Source: Bacteroidota bacterium
GTDB taxonomy: Bacteria; Bacteroidota; Bacteroidia; Sphingobacteriales; Sphingobacteriaceae
Reading direction: 5' to 3'
DNA: 45,883 nt
Assembly: GCA_018266915.1 (NCBI GenBank)
Contig: JAFDZM010000023.1
Span: 1-45,883 of the forward strand
Shown here: piece by piece, positions 1 through 7,882 of the stretch
How the letters are laid out: every line of letters begins with the position of its first letter
Position numbering within the stretch: position 1 is the first letter of the stretch
Notes under the pieces: generated by a model
Database searches by the model: none
Told to the model about the DNA's origin: nothing
What the model saw: the letters and a program-made list of their open reading frames with translations, nothing else
Program-made: the position numbers and the translations under genes

Positions 1-69
1 CAATAATAATAACCCCTATTATTTTGTTGAAGCTAATCTAAAGGCAATGACATGGTGGCAAATTTTATC

Positions 70-1308
70 TTACACTCTTCTAAAAACCACCGTCGCATTA
101 TGCCCGCCAAAGCCAAAAGTATTGCTCATCGCAACTTTTACTTTGTGGTTGATAGATTCCTTTAAAACGATTTTTAGGTCGGAAGGGATTTCAGGATCAA
201 GTGTTTCAGTATTGATGGTTGGCGGAACGATGTTGTTTTGAATAGCTAATATCGAAATGATCGCTTCTACTGCCCCAGCTGCGCCAAGTAAATGGCCCGT
301 CATGGATTTAGTGGCACTGATCTTCATATTCAAATCTTTGCCCAAAGCCGAGATAGCTTTAGTCTCAGATAAGTCGCCAACATGGGTTGACGTAGCGTGC
401 ATGTTCATGTAGTCCACATCGGTTACGTTGATGCCTGATTCTTTCAGCGCTTTTTGCATGGCTTTTGTTGCGCCAATACCTTCAGGGTGGGTGGCGGTCA
501 TGTGGTAAGCATCTGCTGTCATGGCTGCGCCGGTTATTTCGGCATAGATTTTTGCACCGCGTTTAACCGCGTGCTCGTATTCTTCTAATATCAATGCTCC
601 TGCGCCTTCAGCCATTACAAAACCATCGCGGTCAACATCAAACGGGCGTGAAGCATGCTGCGGATCATCATTTCTTGAGGACATGGCCTTCATCGAACTA
701 AACCCACCAAATGAGGCTGGTGTAATGGGAGCTTCCGAACCACCGCTGACAATAATCTTGGCGTGACCCAGACGGATGTGGTTAAACGCCTCCATTATGG
801 CAGTATTGGAAGTTGCACAAGCGGATATTGGCGTATAATTTACTCCCATAAAACCATTGCGGATTGAGATCATGCCGGATGCCATGTTGGTCAGGAATTT
901 GGGAACAAAGAAAGGGCTGAATCGCGGATGACCATCACCCTTAGCATATTCGGTTACCTGCTGTTCAAAAGTCTCCATACCACCCTGACCGGTACCCCAT
1001 ATTACACCTACGTCAAATGGATCCATAGTGTTCTGGTCAAATCCTGAATCTTTTATGGCTTCGTCAGTGGTGATCAAAGCATATTGCGTAAATGGATCGG
1101 TTCTTTTTATTTCGGCGCGATCAAGATGATCGGCAACATTAAAACCTTTCAGTTCGCAGGCAAATTGTGTCCTGAACAATGACGGATCAAATTTGGTGAT
1201 CCTGCCGGCACCACTTTTTCCATCAACAATATTTTGCCAGAACGACTTTACATTATGACCAAGCGGCGTTAACGCTCCTAACCCTGTTACTACTACCCTG
1301 TTCAACAT
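70..1308 (-). CDS. fabF: Beta-ketoacyl-ACP synthase II (FabF)
   Basis: Condensing enzyme of type II fatty acid synthesis in the cytoplasm; it joins malonyl-ACP to an acyl-ACP primer. The start chosen (MLNRVVVTG) gives 412 residues, the usual FabF length. A longer frame back to 1410 adds 34 residues without family character. The Cys-His-His triad is visible: C164 in SACATSNTA, H304 in MHATSTHVGD and H339 in KSMTGHLLGAAGA. The loop after H304 reads HATSTHVGD, where FabF usually has HGTSTPxGD, so it could be a paralogue with a special role such as aryl-polyene or flexirubin synthesis. No acyl carrier protein or rnc gene is adjacent, which supports a stand-alone or second copy. FabF-family identity is secure; the exact pathway is not. 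Confidence 0.93.
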   Translation of the reverse strand: MLNRVVVTGLGALTPLGHNVKSFWQNIVDGKSGAGRITKFDPSLFRTQFACELKGFNVADHLDRAEIKRTDPFTQYALITTDEAIKDSGFDQNTMDPFDVGVIWGTGQGGMETFEQQVTEYAKGDGHPRFSPFFVPKFLTNMASGMISIRNGFMGVNYTPISACATSNTAIMEAFNHIRLGHAKIIVSGGSEAPITPASFGGFSSMKAMSSRNDDPQHASRPFDVDRDGFVMAEGAGALILEEYEHAVKRGAKIYAEITGAAMTADAYHMTATHPEGIGATKAMQKALKESGINVTDVDYMNMHATSTHVGDLSETKAISALGKDLNMKISATKSMTGHLLGAAGAVEAIISILAIQNNIVPPTINTETLDPEIPSDLKIVLKESINHKVKVAMSNTFGFGGHNATVVFRRV

Positions 1309-1509
1309 AGCTTTAAAAAATTCGCGCAAATATATCATACCGATTGGTATTTTGTGCAATTGCCATGTAAAATCATCGGTATTGCACATATTGCTTTTAT
1401 TAAAGGGCAAAGTTGAAAATTTATTTCATTTATCACCCAACGTTCTCGCATTTGCCTGCGATGATGCAATAAAAAGAACAATAAAAAACATCACCTTATC
1501 TTTAAAAAA

Positions 1510-2331
1510 ATGAAAAAATCAACCCGCACTTTACTCGCCCTAATCCTTATCACAATTGTTTTTTATGGATGCTCAAAGTCACAATTGGCTCCAGCACCCA
1601 AGAATAAACTGGCCGCCTCAAGCTTAAACGCAACTCCTGGCGGACTTCAGTTAACAGTAAGCAATCCGAGAGTTAGCCAAAATTTTGCCGACACCGTACG
1701 AATTAATGGTATAAGTTCTTCCGATTCGGTGCATTGGTTTGTTAGTCCTAATGCCAGTGTGAATTCATTGCAAAAGACAAATAGCCATTATATTCTGTCA
1801 TTTTCTGCACCGGGTACTTACAGAATCAAAGCTGTTGTAAATAATAGTGACTCGGTTTCTACATCAATTACCGTTATAGATTCGGTTTCTACGCCACCAT
1901 CCTATCATTTGGCATCAATAACGGGTGACATTAAGCTAACACCGCACTTTCATCAGGGGTCTTCTGCAGATAGCACATATTTGTTTTTCACAGTACAAAC
2001 TGCTAACGTATCATCTTGCGGAAATAGTTACCTGGAATTTGGCAGCTTCCTTACCAGCAACGATAATTTCATCGTGTCATTTAATGGTATAGAAACCCCT
2101 GATGCTTCGCATTGCACCAACGGGGGACTGCCTTTAATCGCCACTGTGACTTTTAATGGCTATCATCAAAACTATGTAGCCGATACGGCCCGCTATCCAT
2201 TAAAGATCGTTTTGAACAATGATGCAGCACAAACATATACAGGAAGTATAAATTTTTCACCGACTGCAATTAGCTTTAACTGGAACTATAATTCGGGTGT
2301 AGTATTTACTACAAAACAGATCAGTCGTTAA
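1510..2331 (+). CDS. Lipoprotein of unknown function
   Basis: A 273-residue exported protein. A basic N-terminus and hydrophobic stretch are followed by a lipobox ending FYGC, with the cysteine near residue 21, so it should be lipid-anchored. About residues 45-125 resemble an Ig/PKD-like beta module (VSNPRVSQNF... SAPGTYRIKAVV). The rest is Ser/Thr/Asn-rich beta sequence with two cysteines. It stands alone, divergent from fabF across about 200 bases, and is followed by a hairpin terminator. No enzymatic motif was seen and I do not recognise a named family. Surface or cell-envelope location is inferred from the lipobox only. Confidence 0.75.
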   Translation: MKKSTRTLLALILITIVFYGCSKSQLAPAPKNKLAASSLNATPGGLQLTVSNPRVSQNFADTVRINGISSSDSVHWFVSPNASVNSLQKTNSHYILSFSAPGTYRIKAVVNNSDSVSTSITVIDSVSTPPSYHLASITGDIKLTPHFHQGSSADSTYLFFTVQTANVSSCGNSYLEFGSFLTSNDNFIVSFNGIETPDASHCTNGGLPLIATVTFNGYHQNYVADTARYPLKIVLNNDAAQTYTGSINFSPTAISFNWNYNSGVVFTTKQISR

Positions 2332-2343
2332 AATACGCTGACA

Positions 2344-2380
2344 AAAAGAGGCCGATGTAAAAACCGGTCTCTTTTGTCTT
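2344..2380 (+). terminator. Rho-independent terminator after the lipoprotein gene
   Basis: Arms 2344-2354 and 2365-2375 pair over 11 bases with one G-T wobble around a 10-base loop. The right arm ends in TTTT followed by GTCTT. It lies 12 bases after the lipoprotein stop codon. Confidence 0.75.
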
Positions 2381-2472
2381 TACATTTAATCTCATTAATA
2401 TGAAAAAATAATTACTTTGACCATGTCTATATGCCTCTAACCTATCTTCCAAAAGTGTTCTGATTGTAACTA

Positions 2473-3042
2473 ATGGCGCTTTCTAAAACACAACAGAATA
2501 AACTTATTAAGGGCTGCCTTAGTAACGACCGGGCATCACAGGAAGCCTTGTACAAACTATTTCACAGTGACATGCTCCGTGTATGTTACACATACCTGAA
2601 TAACAGAGAATTAGCACGAGAGGCACTTAATTCAGGGTTTTTAAAAGTCTTTCAGTCGATTGGGAATTTTGATGATCGAAAGGGTAATCTGGGTGGCTGG
2701 ATCAGGAAGCTCATGATCCATACGTCCATCGATTTATGCCGCAAGGAGCTTGTGTTTAAACAAATTGTCCCTCTGAATGATGAAGCAGAAGAGATATTTA
2801 TTACCCCTAACATTTTAGAACGATTGCATTTTGAGGACATACTGGCCAGTATCCACACACTGCCCTACTCTATGCAAACCGTATTTAATTTATATATACT
2901 GGATGGTTTAACCCATAAAGAAATAAGCGAACAACTCGGTATAAGCGAGGTCACATCGCGGTGGCACTTATCCGAGGCAAAAAAGAAATTAAAAGCATTG
3001 CTCGAAGACTCACCGGAAGAAAGGAGGGAAAAGAGAATATGA
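2473..3042 (+). CDS. ECF-type RNA polymerase sigma factor
   Basis: A 189-residue sigma-70 family protein of extracytoplasmic-function size. Region 2 is at about residues 20-90 (EALYKLFHSDMLRVCYTYL, then REALNSGFLKVFQSIGNF, as in core-binding and -10 recognition helices). Region 4 is at about 118-175, with the helix-turn-helix HKEISEQLGISEVTSRWHLS that would read the -35/-33 element. Its stop overlaps the start of the next gene by four bases (ATGA), so the two are translationally coupled. In Bacteroidota such pairs usually couple a sigma factor to a membrane regulator. No FecR-type anti-sigma gene follows; the partner is instead a protein with a C-terminal barrel. Confidence 0.9.
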   Translation: MALSKTQQNKLIKGCLSNDRASQEALYKLFHSDMLRVCYTYLNNRELAREALNSGFLKVFQSIGNFDDRKGNLGGWIRKLMIHTSIDLCRKELVFKQIVPLNDEAEEIFITPNILERLHFEDILASIHTLPYSMQTVFNLYILDGLTHKEISEQLGISEVTSRWHLSEAKKKLKALLEDSPEERREKRI

Positions 3043-4658
3043 AAAATCTAATCCAATATCTTAAACTCTGGCAGAAAAAGCGGGACGAGCTTCAGGTAGA
3101 TACGGATGCCGGCAGCGATTGGCTCGGGATGAGCAAATTGCTTGACGAGCATATGCCTGCTAATGATAATTCAGGCGGTTCATCTCCAAAGAAAGGGATC
3201 AGTTTATTCTCTATGATGCTGATCACGCTTTCTGCGGCAGCAATGTTTTATGTTGCACACACTGTTATTGAATCAAAAAAGAAGACAGCGTACCATAAGC
3301 ACAGATTACACCATAAAAAACATGGCTCTGCATCGGGTACCGATTCGTTGGCAATTTACGATAGTTTGCAGCAGAGCGAAGATCAAATGCTAAATCGGGA
3401 TTCAGCTTCGGTCTCTCAAGATGCCTCAACAACTGCAACTGCTTCAGATAACGGGGCAAATAAGAAAAATGGCAGGGAACAAGTAAAAACCAATTCTGTT
3501 AATAATAAGATTTCGCCTGCCCAAGCAAACAGCAATAAGAGACAGAAGATAGTCGATGTACAAAACTCCGGCACGTCTGCTAATCTATCTCATCTGCCTG
3601 ATAATAAAAAGTTGAGTTTACCTGCTTATATTAAAGAGAAAGCTTCCAGTGAGCAACCCATCCGTTTATCATCAAATTCATTAACCAAACCTTATGACCA
3701 TAAAAAGCCGCACTCGCTAACTACTGAAGGCAATGAAAGAAATCATTCGACAGGACGATCATCTGGAAATACTCCGGATCCATTTTCGGGCAACGACAAT
3801 CTTTCTAATACTAATAATTCATCTGCTCAAACTAATCTTAACTCAACACTTCATACTCAACAGTATAATCAACGCAACCTTGAACTATTACCGTCTCCTG
3901 GCAACATAAGTATAGCTACAGATCAAAGTTTGATCAATGCCTATTCAATTTTGAGTAATAAACCGCTTTTCCAGGCAAGCATTGATGATGTATCTAAAAC
4001 CCGGAAAAGCAAAAACAAATCACCACTGCATATTGATCTCAGTGATTGGGATTGGGGCATTCTAATAGGCGCTAACTCCAATGGAAGCTTTACGTCCGGC
4101 AATTTGAATAAGAATTTTTATGGAAGTTTACCGGTGGATGTTTTTCCGGGTATTTACGCCACTTACAATCTGAATACTAAATGGGGAATCGGAGCACAAG
4201 TTACTTTATTAAACCCACAAGTTGCAAAAGGAGGAACATATGATCGCCCATACTTTTTTTCATACACCGATTCAAACGCCGTCATAAAACACAAGCTGAT
4301 AACCGATTCAAAAAAAATATATTCTGTGCAAGTGCCCCTGTATGCCACTTACAAGGTTGCCAATAATATCAATCTCAAGGCTGGGCCAGTAATTAGTTTT
4401 CCCTTAAAACAATACAATATTACTACTCAGGTTGATTCCATCTCGCAGGATATAATAAATCATTCCCGCTATGATCAGAAAATAGATTTCGGTTTTGCAG
4501 GAGGAGCAAGCTATCAATATAAACGGCTGATTTTCGAAGTCAACTATTTAAAAGGGTTGAAACATCACAATATCGTGTCTGATTCATTGATACACCGATC
4601 TACCAATAACACTTTCCAATTTTCTATCAAATTGCAATTAGGAGGTAATAAAAAATAG
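3039..4658 (+). CDS. Single-TM protein with C-terminal outer-membrane-type beta-barrel domain, coupled to the sigma factor
   Basis: A 539-residue protein when started at the ATG overlapping the sigma factor stop. A frame open from 2961 is only read-through of the overlap. Residues 1-52 are charged and presumably cytoplasmic (KLWQKKRDELQVD), 53-77 form one membrane helix, and 78-330 are a low-complexity Ser/Asn/Lys/Gln linker. About 335-539 look like an OmpA/PorT-style small beta-barrel: alternating strands such as WGILIGANSNGSF, YATYNLNTKWGIGAQ and VNYLKGLKHHN. No zinc-finger anti-sigma motif was seen. By position it may control the sigma factor. An inner-membrane helix and an outer-membrane-like barrel in one chain is an odd topology. 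Anti-sigma function is inference. Confidence 0.72.
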   Translation: MKNLIQYLKLWQKKRDELQVDTDAGSDWLGMSKLLDEHMPANDNSGGSSPKKGISLFSMMLITLSAAAMFYVAHTVIESKKKTAYHKHRLHHKKHGSASGTDSLAIYDSLQQSEDQMLNRDSASVSQDASTTATASDNGANKKNGREQVKTNSVNNKISPAQANSNKRQKIVDVQNSGTSANLSHLPDNKKLSLPAYIKEKASSEQPIRLSSNSLTKPYDHKKPHSLTTEGNERNHSTGRSSGNTPDPFSGNDNLSNTNNSSAQTNLNSTLHTQQYNQRNLELLPSPGNISIATDQSLINAYSILSNKPLFQASIDDVSKTRKSKNKSPLHIDLSDWDWGILIGANSNGSFTSGNLNKNFYGSLPVDVFPGIYATYNLNTKWGIGAQVTLLNPQVAKGGTYDRPYFFSYTDSNAVIKHKLITDSKKIYSVQVPLYATYKVANNINLKAGPVISFPLKQYNITTQVDSISQDIINHSRYDQKIDFGFAGGASYQYKRLIFEVNYLKGLKHHNIVSDSLIHRSTNNTFQFSIKLQLGGNKK

Positions 4659-4833
4659 AATTGGCCTTGCCGGGCAGAACAGACTTGGATTCTCAAAAAA
4701 ATATTCGTTATCTTTATAACAACAAGATATATACGCCGTTAGCTTTATATATCTGCATATCAATTATTACTGTCTTCCCCTAACTGATTTTCTTTCCGGC
4801 AACCATTAGTATTAACCATTTAAACAAACGGTT

Positions 4834-5910
4834 ATGAAACTAAAACATAAGATACGCGTTGGCTTCGGCTTAATTTTCATCACGAACCTTTTGGCGGGAT
4901 CGTTATCCATTTATTATATCGAGCGGCTGTCTGAAAGCGCTAAAGTTGTACTCAAAAACAACTACGAAACATTGGCCTTCGCCCGTGAGATGAGAACGGT
5001 GCTTGACGATAATACTATCCCGTTAAACGATGCCGCAAAGGCCACTTTCGATAAATCTTTGATAAAACAGGAACATAACATAACCGAAAAGGGCGAAGAC
5101 ATAGTTACAGCTTCTTTAAGGAAAGACTTTAATATGTTGGGAAGCGCTAATGCTAATGCTAATGCAACCCAACAGCAAAGCTCATTACATGCCATACGCG
5201 TCGATCTGCGCAATATTGAGCAGCTAAACATGCAGGCCATTGTTCAAAAACATACTGCTGCGGAAGATTCAGTAAATAAGGCGACCATTATTTTGGGGTT
5301 AATAGGTTGCTTAACCTTCCTGGCATTGTTCAGTTTTACCGTGAATATCAGTGGTTTCATTTCCGATCCGTTGATTGCTCTTTCAGATGGCTTGGATGAA
5401 ATTGGGCGTAAAAATTTCGATTGCCGTCTGCACTTTACCAAGAGTGATGAATTTGCTGCGGTATCGGACGCCTTTAATGAAATGGCGGTGAACCTCAGGA
5501 AACACGACCATGATAGTCTCAGCGAAGTATTGGCTCAAAAACAACGTGTAGAAGCGATTCTTGAACAAATGCATGATGCGGTAATCATTCTGAATGAAAA
5601 ACGCGAAATACTGCACATCAATACCGAAGCCCGGGACCTGCTTGATTTGCATGAGCATAGAATGACTGGTAAACCTGCAAAACAATTCGCTGCTAACAAT
5701 AAACTATTCCAAACCATATTGGATACCGAAGACGACCTGAGCTCACTTAAAATCAAACTCGGCGGAAAAGAGTCGGTATTTCAACTGGAGAACGTAAAAC
5801 TTTACATCCCGAACCTTGCAACCATCAGGCCTGATGAAGTAAACATAGCCCGTGTGCCTGTAGGTCAGATATATGTTTTGAGGAACCTGACTGAGGTGCA
5901 TGCTATTTAG
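4834..5910 (+). CDS. HAMP-PAS sensor protein, truncated before the kinase domains
   Basis: A 358-residue protein with the layout of a membrane histidine kinase input half: TM1 at about residues 8-28, a periplasmic helical region at about 30-145, TM2 at about 150-175, HAMP at about 176-225 and PAS at about 238-350. It stops at YVLRNLTEVHAI, where relatives continue into the HisKA helix carrying the SHELKTP box. There is no HisKA or ATPase domain and none in any frame downstream, because a palindromic repeat and then an AraC gene follow. Residues 107-114 include a three-fold GCTAAT hexanucleotide repeat (5143-5164). It resembles the first half of Bacteroidota HAMP-PAS kinases of about 600 residues. 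It is either a relic or an orphan sensor with no output domain. Confidence 0.78.
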   Translation: MKLKHKIRVGFGLIFITNLLAGSLSIYYIERLSESAKVVLKNNYETLAFAREMRTVLDDNTIPLNDAAKATFDKSLIKQEHNITEKGEDIVTASLRKDFNMLGSANANANATQQQSSLHAIRVDLRNIEQLNMQAIVQKHTAAEDSVNKATIILGLIGCLTFLALFSFTVNISGFISDPLIALSDGLDEIGRKNFDCRLHFTKSDEFAAVSDAFNEMAVNLRKHDHDSLSEVLAQKQRVEAILEQMHDAVIILNEKREILHINTEARDLLDLHEHRMTGKPAKQFAANNKLFQTILDTEDDLSSLKIKLGGKESVFQLENVKLYIPNLATIRPDEVNIARVPVGQIYVLRNLTEVHAI

Positions 5911-5985
5911 TGACTAGTTAATCAGTGATCGGTAACCGGTGACTAGGCATTACCTAATCACTGGTTAACTGATTAACCGGTCACC
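5911..5985. repeat. Imperfect palindromic intergenic repeat
   Basis: The left arm 5911-5947 and right arm 5953-5985 are imperfect inverted copies; blocks GTTAATCAGT, ACC.GTGA and TAGG pair across a short centre. It is built from repeated GTGACTAG/GTTAATCAG/ACCGGT words and begins immediately after the stop codon of the truncated sensor. It would form a long bulged hairpin and could serve as a terminator-like or mRNA-end structure. There is no T-run, so it is not a classic terminator. Confidence 0.65.
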
Positions 5986-6006
5986 AATAACCGACAACAA
6001 ATCCAT

Positions 6007-6024
6007 ATATTTGATTTTTGCAAA
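6007..6024 (+). promoter_or_regulatory. Shared 18-base operator candidate, copy 1 (AraC gene leader)
   Basis: ATATTTGATTTTTGCAAA is repeated without mismatch at 6947-6964 upstream of the SDR gene. This copy lies 10 bases before the AraC start codon, a placement suited to autorepression. It includes the TTTGCAAA half-site motif. Binding by the AraC protein is inferred. Confidence 0.55.
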
Positions 6025-6034
6025 TCAGAATGTT

Positions 6035-6940
6035 ATGGCCATATCAACGATTGAGGATTTTTATCAGCAAACTTCTTTTCTTATTCCAGAGGGGATCAAT
6101 AAAGAAATCGGTCACTTCAATGTATTCCGGATTAATGATATAATAGCCCTTTCTAAAAAAAAGGGCGTGATGCCTTATAACCGCAGGGCTTACTACAAGA
6201 TCAGCATGATACGCGGCCGAAACAAGGCTGAGTATGCCGACAAGGTGATCCATATCGAAAAGAATGCCCTGCTGTTTGCTACGCCGAAGATCCCTTATAA
6301 CTATGTCCCGCTCGATGAAAACCAAGCTGGACTGTTCTGCATATTCACACCTGAGTTTCTTGTACAAACCAAAAGCGGTATAGTGCTCGACGACCTGCCT
6401 ATTTACCAACCCGGTGGTTATCCAATTTTCCAGGTTTCTGATGAACAGGCAGAGGAAATATCTGCCATCCTGATCAAAATGCATAGGGAATTATCTTCTG
6501 ATTATGCCTATAAATATGACCTGATACGCAATTATGTATTGGAGTTAATACATTATGGCCAGAAGCTGCAACCGGCTACTTCCCTGTACCCTGCCCATAA
6601 TGCGTCCGCGAGGGTTTCGTCCTTATTTATTGAATTACTTGAGCGCCAGTTCCCTATCGAATCGCCTGCCCAACGCCTGAGCTTGCGCACAGCAAAAGAT
6701 TATGCTGATCGTCTGGCAGTGCATGTAAACCACCTGAATAAAGTATTAAAAGAAAATACCGGGAAGACTACTACGGATATTATCAGCAGCCGTGTTGTTC
6801 AGGAAGCTAAAATTCTGCTTAAACAAACCAACTGGAATATCTCGGAGATTGCCTACAGTCTGGGTTTTGAACAGGTGGCGCATTTCTCCAACTTTTTCAG
6901 AAAGCAAACCGCACTGACTCCCCTAACCTTTCGTGCCTGA
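6035..6940 (+). CDS. AraC-family transcriptional regulator
   Basis: A 301-residue regulator from ATG MAISTIEDF; a TTG at 6011 is an alternative that would lie inside the operator-like repeat. About residues 20-170 form a cupin-like ligand-binding domain. The C-terminal 100 residues carry the two helix-turn-helices of AraC/XylS (RTAKDYADRLAVHVNHLNKVL and WNISEIAYSLGFEQVAHFSN, then FFRKQTALTPLTFR). It lies directly upstream of an SDR reductase on the same strand, a pairing often seen in Bacteroidota. The same TTTGCAAA sequence precedes both genes, so it probably controls itself and the reductase. Confidence 0.92.
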   Translation: MAISTIEDFYQQTSFLIPEGINKEIGHFNVFRINDIIALSKKKGVMPYNRRAYYKISMIRGRNKAEYADKVIHIEKNALLFATPKIPYNYVPLDENQAGLFCIFTPEFLVQTKSGIVLDDLPIYQPGGYPIFQVSDEQAEEISAILIKMHRELSSDYAYKYDLIRNYVLELIHYGQKLQPATSLYPAHNASARVSSLFIELLERQFPIESPAQRLSLRTAKDYADRLAVHVNHLNKVLKENTGKTTTDIISSRVVQEAKILLKQTNWNISEIAYSLGFEQVAHFSNFFRKQTALTPLTFRA

Positions 6941-6946
6941 TACCTG

Positions 6947-6987
6947 ATATTTGATTTTTGCAAACATTGGATTGAAGTTTGCAAACA
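6947..6987 (+). promoter_or_regulatory. AraC-type tandem operator upstream of the SDR gene
   Basis: TTTGCAAACA occurs at 6957-6966 and again at 6978-6987 in the same orientation, 21 bases apart start to start (two helical turns). This is the arrangement AraC-family activators use. The upstream part (6947-6964) is the 18-base repeat found in front of the AraC gene itself. Confidence 0.6.
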
Positions 6988-7006
6988 CTCGTCACACATT
7001 CCGGGC

Positions 7007-7014
7007 TAATTTTG
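7007..7014 (+). promoter_or_regulatory. Bacteroidota-type -7 promoter element for the SDR gene
   Basis: TAATTTTG fits the TAnnTTTG -7 consensus of Bacteroidota primary sigma factors. It lies about 20 bases after the proximal operator half-site and 24 bases before the SDR start codon. The nearest TTTG (in the operator) is spaced too far to be a good -33 element, consistent with dependence on an activator. Confidence 0.45.
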
Positions 7015-7038
7015 TTCTATCAAAACAACAAGAAAAAG

Positions 7039-7803
7039 ATGGCAACAAATAACAAAATAGCACTGGTAACAGGCGGCAGTCGCGGACTGGGCAAAAATAT
7101 GACAATTAAATTAGCCGAAAAAGGTATCAATGTAATACTTACCTACAACAGTAAAAAAGATGAAGCAGAAGCGGTGGTAGCTGAAATTGAAAAGATGGGG
7201 CCAAAAGCAGCAGCACTTCAATTAAATGCAGGAGATGTAAAGAGCTTTGATGCATTCTTTACTCAACTAAAAACAGTCTTGAATGATAAATTCGGAACAG
7301 ATCATTTCGATTTTCTGATCAATAATGCGGGCTTCGGTTCATACAACTCATTTGCCGAAACTACTGAAGAGCAGTTCGATCAGTTACTGAATGTTCACTT
7401 TAAAGGCGTATTCTTTCTGACCCAAAAAGCATTGCCAATTATTAACGAAGGTGGGCGAATCATCAATATTTCATCCGGCTTGGCAAGGTTTGCTTATCCG
7501 AACTATTCAGCTTATGCTTCTATGAAGGGAGCTGTTGAGGTGCTTAGTCGCTATATGGCTAAAGAACTCGGTTCACGAGGCATAGCTGTAAATGTGGTAG
7601 CTCCGGGTGCAATAGAAACCGATTTTGGCGGCGGTCATGTACGCGATAATGAAAATGTAAACAAAATGGTGGCCGCAGCAACAGCATTGGGCCGCGCCGG
7701 GTTGCCTGACGATATAGGCGGCGTAGTTGCATTTTTATGCACCGAAGAGGGCCGCTGGATCAATGCGCAACGCATTGAGGTATCAGGCGGACAGAATATA
7801 TGA
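7039..7803 (+). CDS. Short-chain dehydrogenase/reductase (SDR)
   Basis: A 254-residue classical SDR, starting at MATNNKIALVTGG; an earlier in-frame start at 6979 would read through the operator and is rejected. It shows the nucleotide-binding TGGSRGLG, the NNAG structural motif, a catalytic Ser in NISSG, YSAYASMKG (YxxxK) and a C-terminal SGGQNI. The N-S-Y-K set appears complete. The basic and Ser residues after the glycine motif suggest NADP(H) preference. The substrate cannot be told. Regulation by the upstream AraC protein is suggested by the tandem operator, and a strong terminator follows. Confidence 0.93.
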   Translation: MATNNKIALVTGGSRGLGKNMTIKLAEKGINVILTYNSKKDEAEAVVAEIEKMGPKAAALQLNAGDVKSFDAFFTQLKTVLNDKFGTDHFDFLINNAGFGSYNSFAETTEEQFDQLLNVHFKGVFFLTQKALPIINEGGRIINISSGLARFAYPNYSAYASMKGAVEVLSRYMAKELGSRGIAVNVVAPGAIETDFGGGHVRDNENVNKMVAAATALGRAGLPDDIGGVVAFLCTEEGRWINAQRIEVSGGQNI

Positions 7804-7817
7804 TTAATCCCCATGAT

Positions 7818-7860
7818 AGGTGTCATGCATCACAAAGCCTGCATGACACCTTGTTTTTTC
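7818..7860 (+). terminator. Strong Rho-independent terminator after the SDR gene
   Basis: Perfect 12-base arms AGGTGTCATGCA (7818-7829) and TGCATGACACCT (7840-7851) with a 10-base loop, followed by TGTTTTTT. It starts 14 bases after the stop codon and faces the convergent TlpA-like gene. Confidence 0.9.
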
Positions 7861-7882
7861 AATTATTCCCGCCCACATGTAG

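Noticed and set aside
5911..5985. CRISPR-like or tandem-repeat array
   Set aside because: Only one imperfect inverted repeat is present, with no regular spacers.
6044..6484. 146-residue open frame antisense to the AraC gene
   Set aside because: It lies wholly inside the clear AraC-family gene on the other strand and shows no family motif, so it is a shadow frame.
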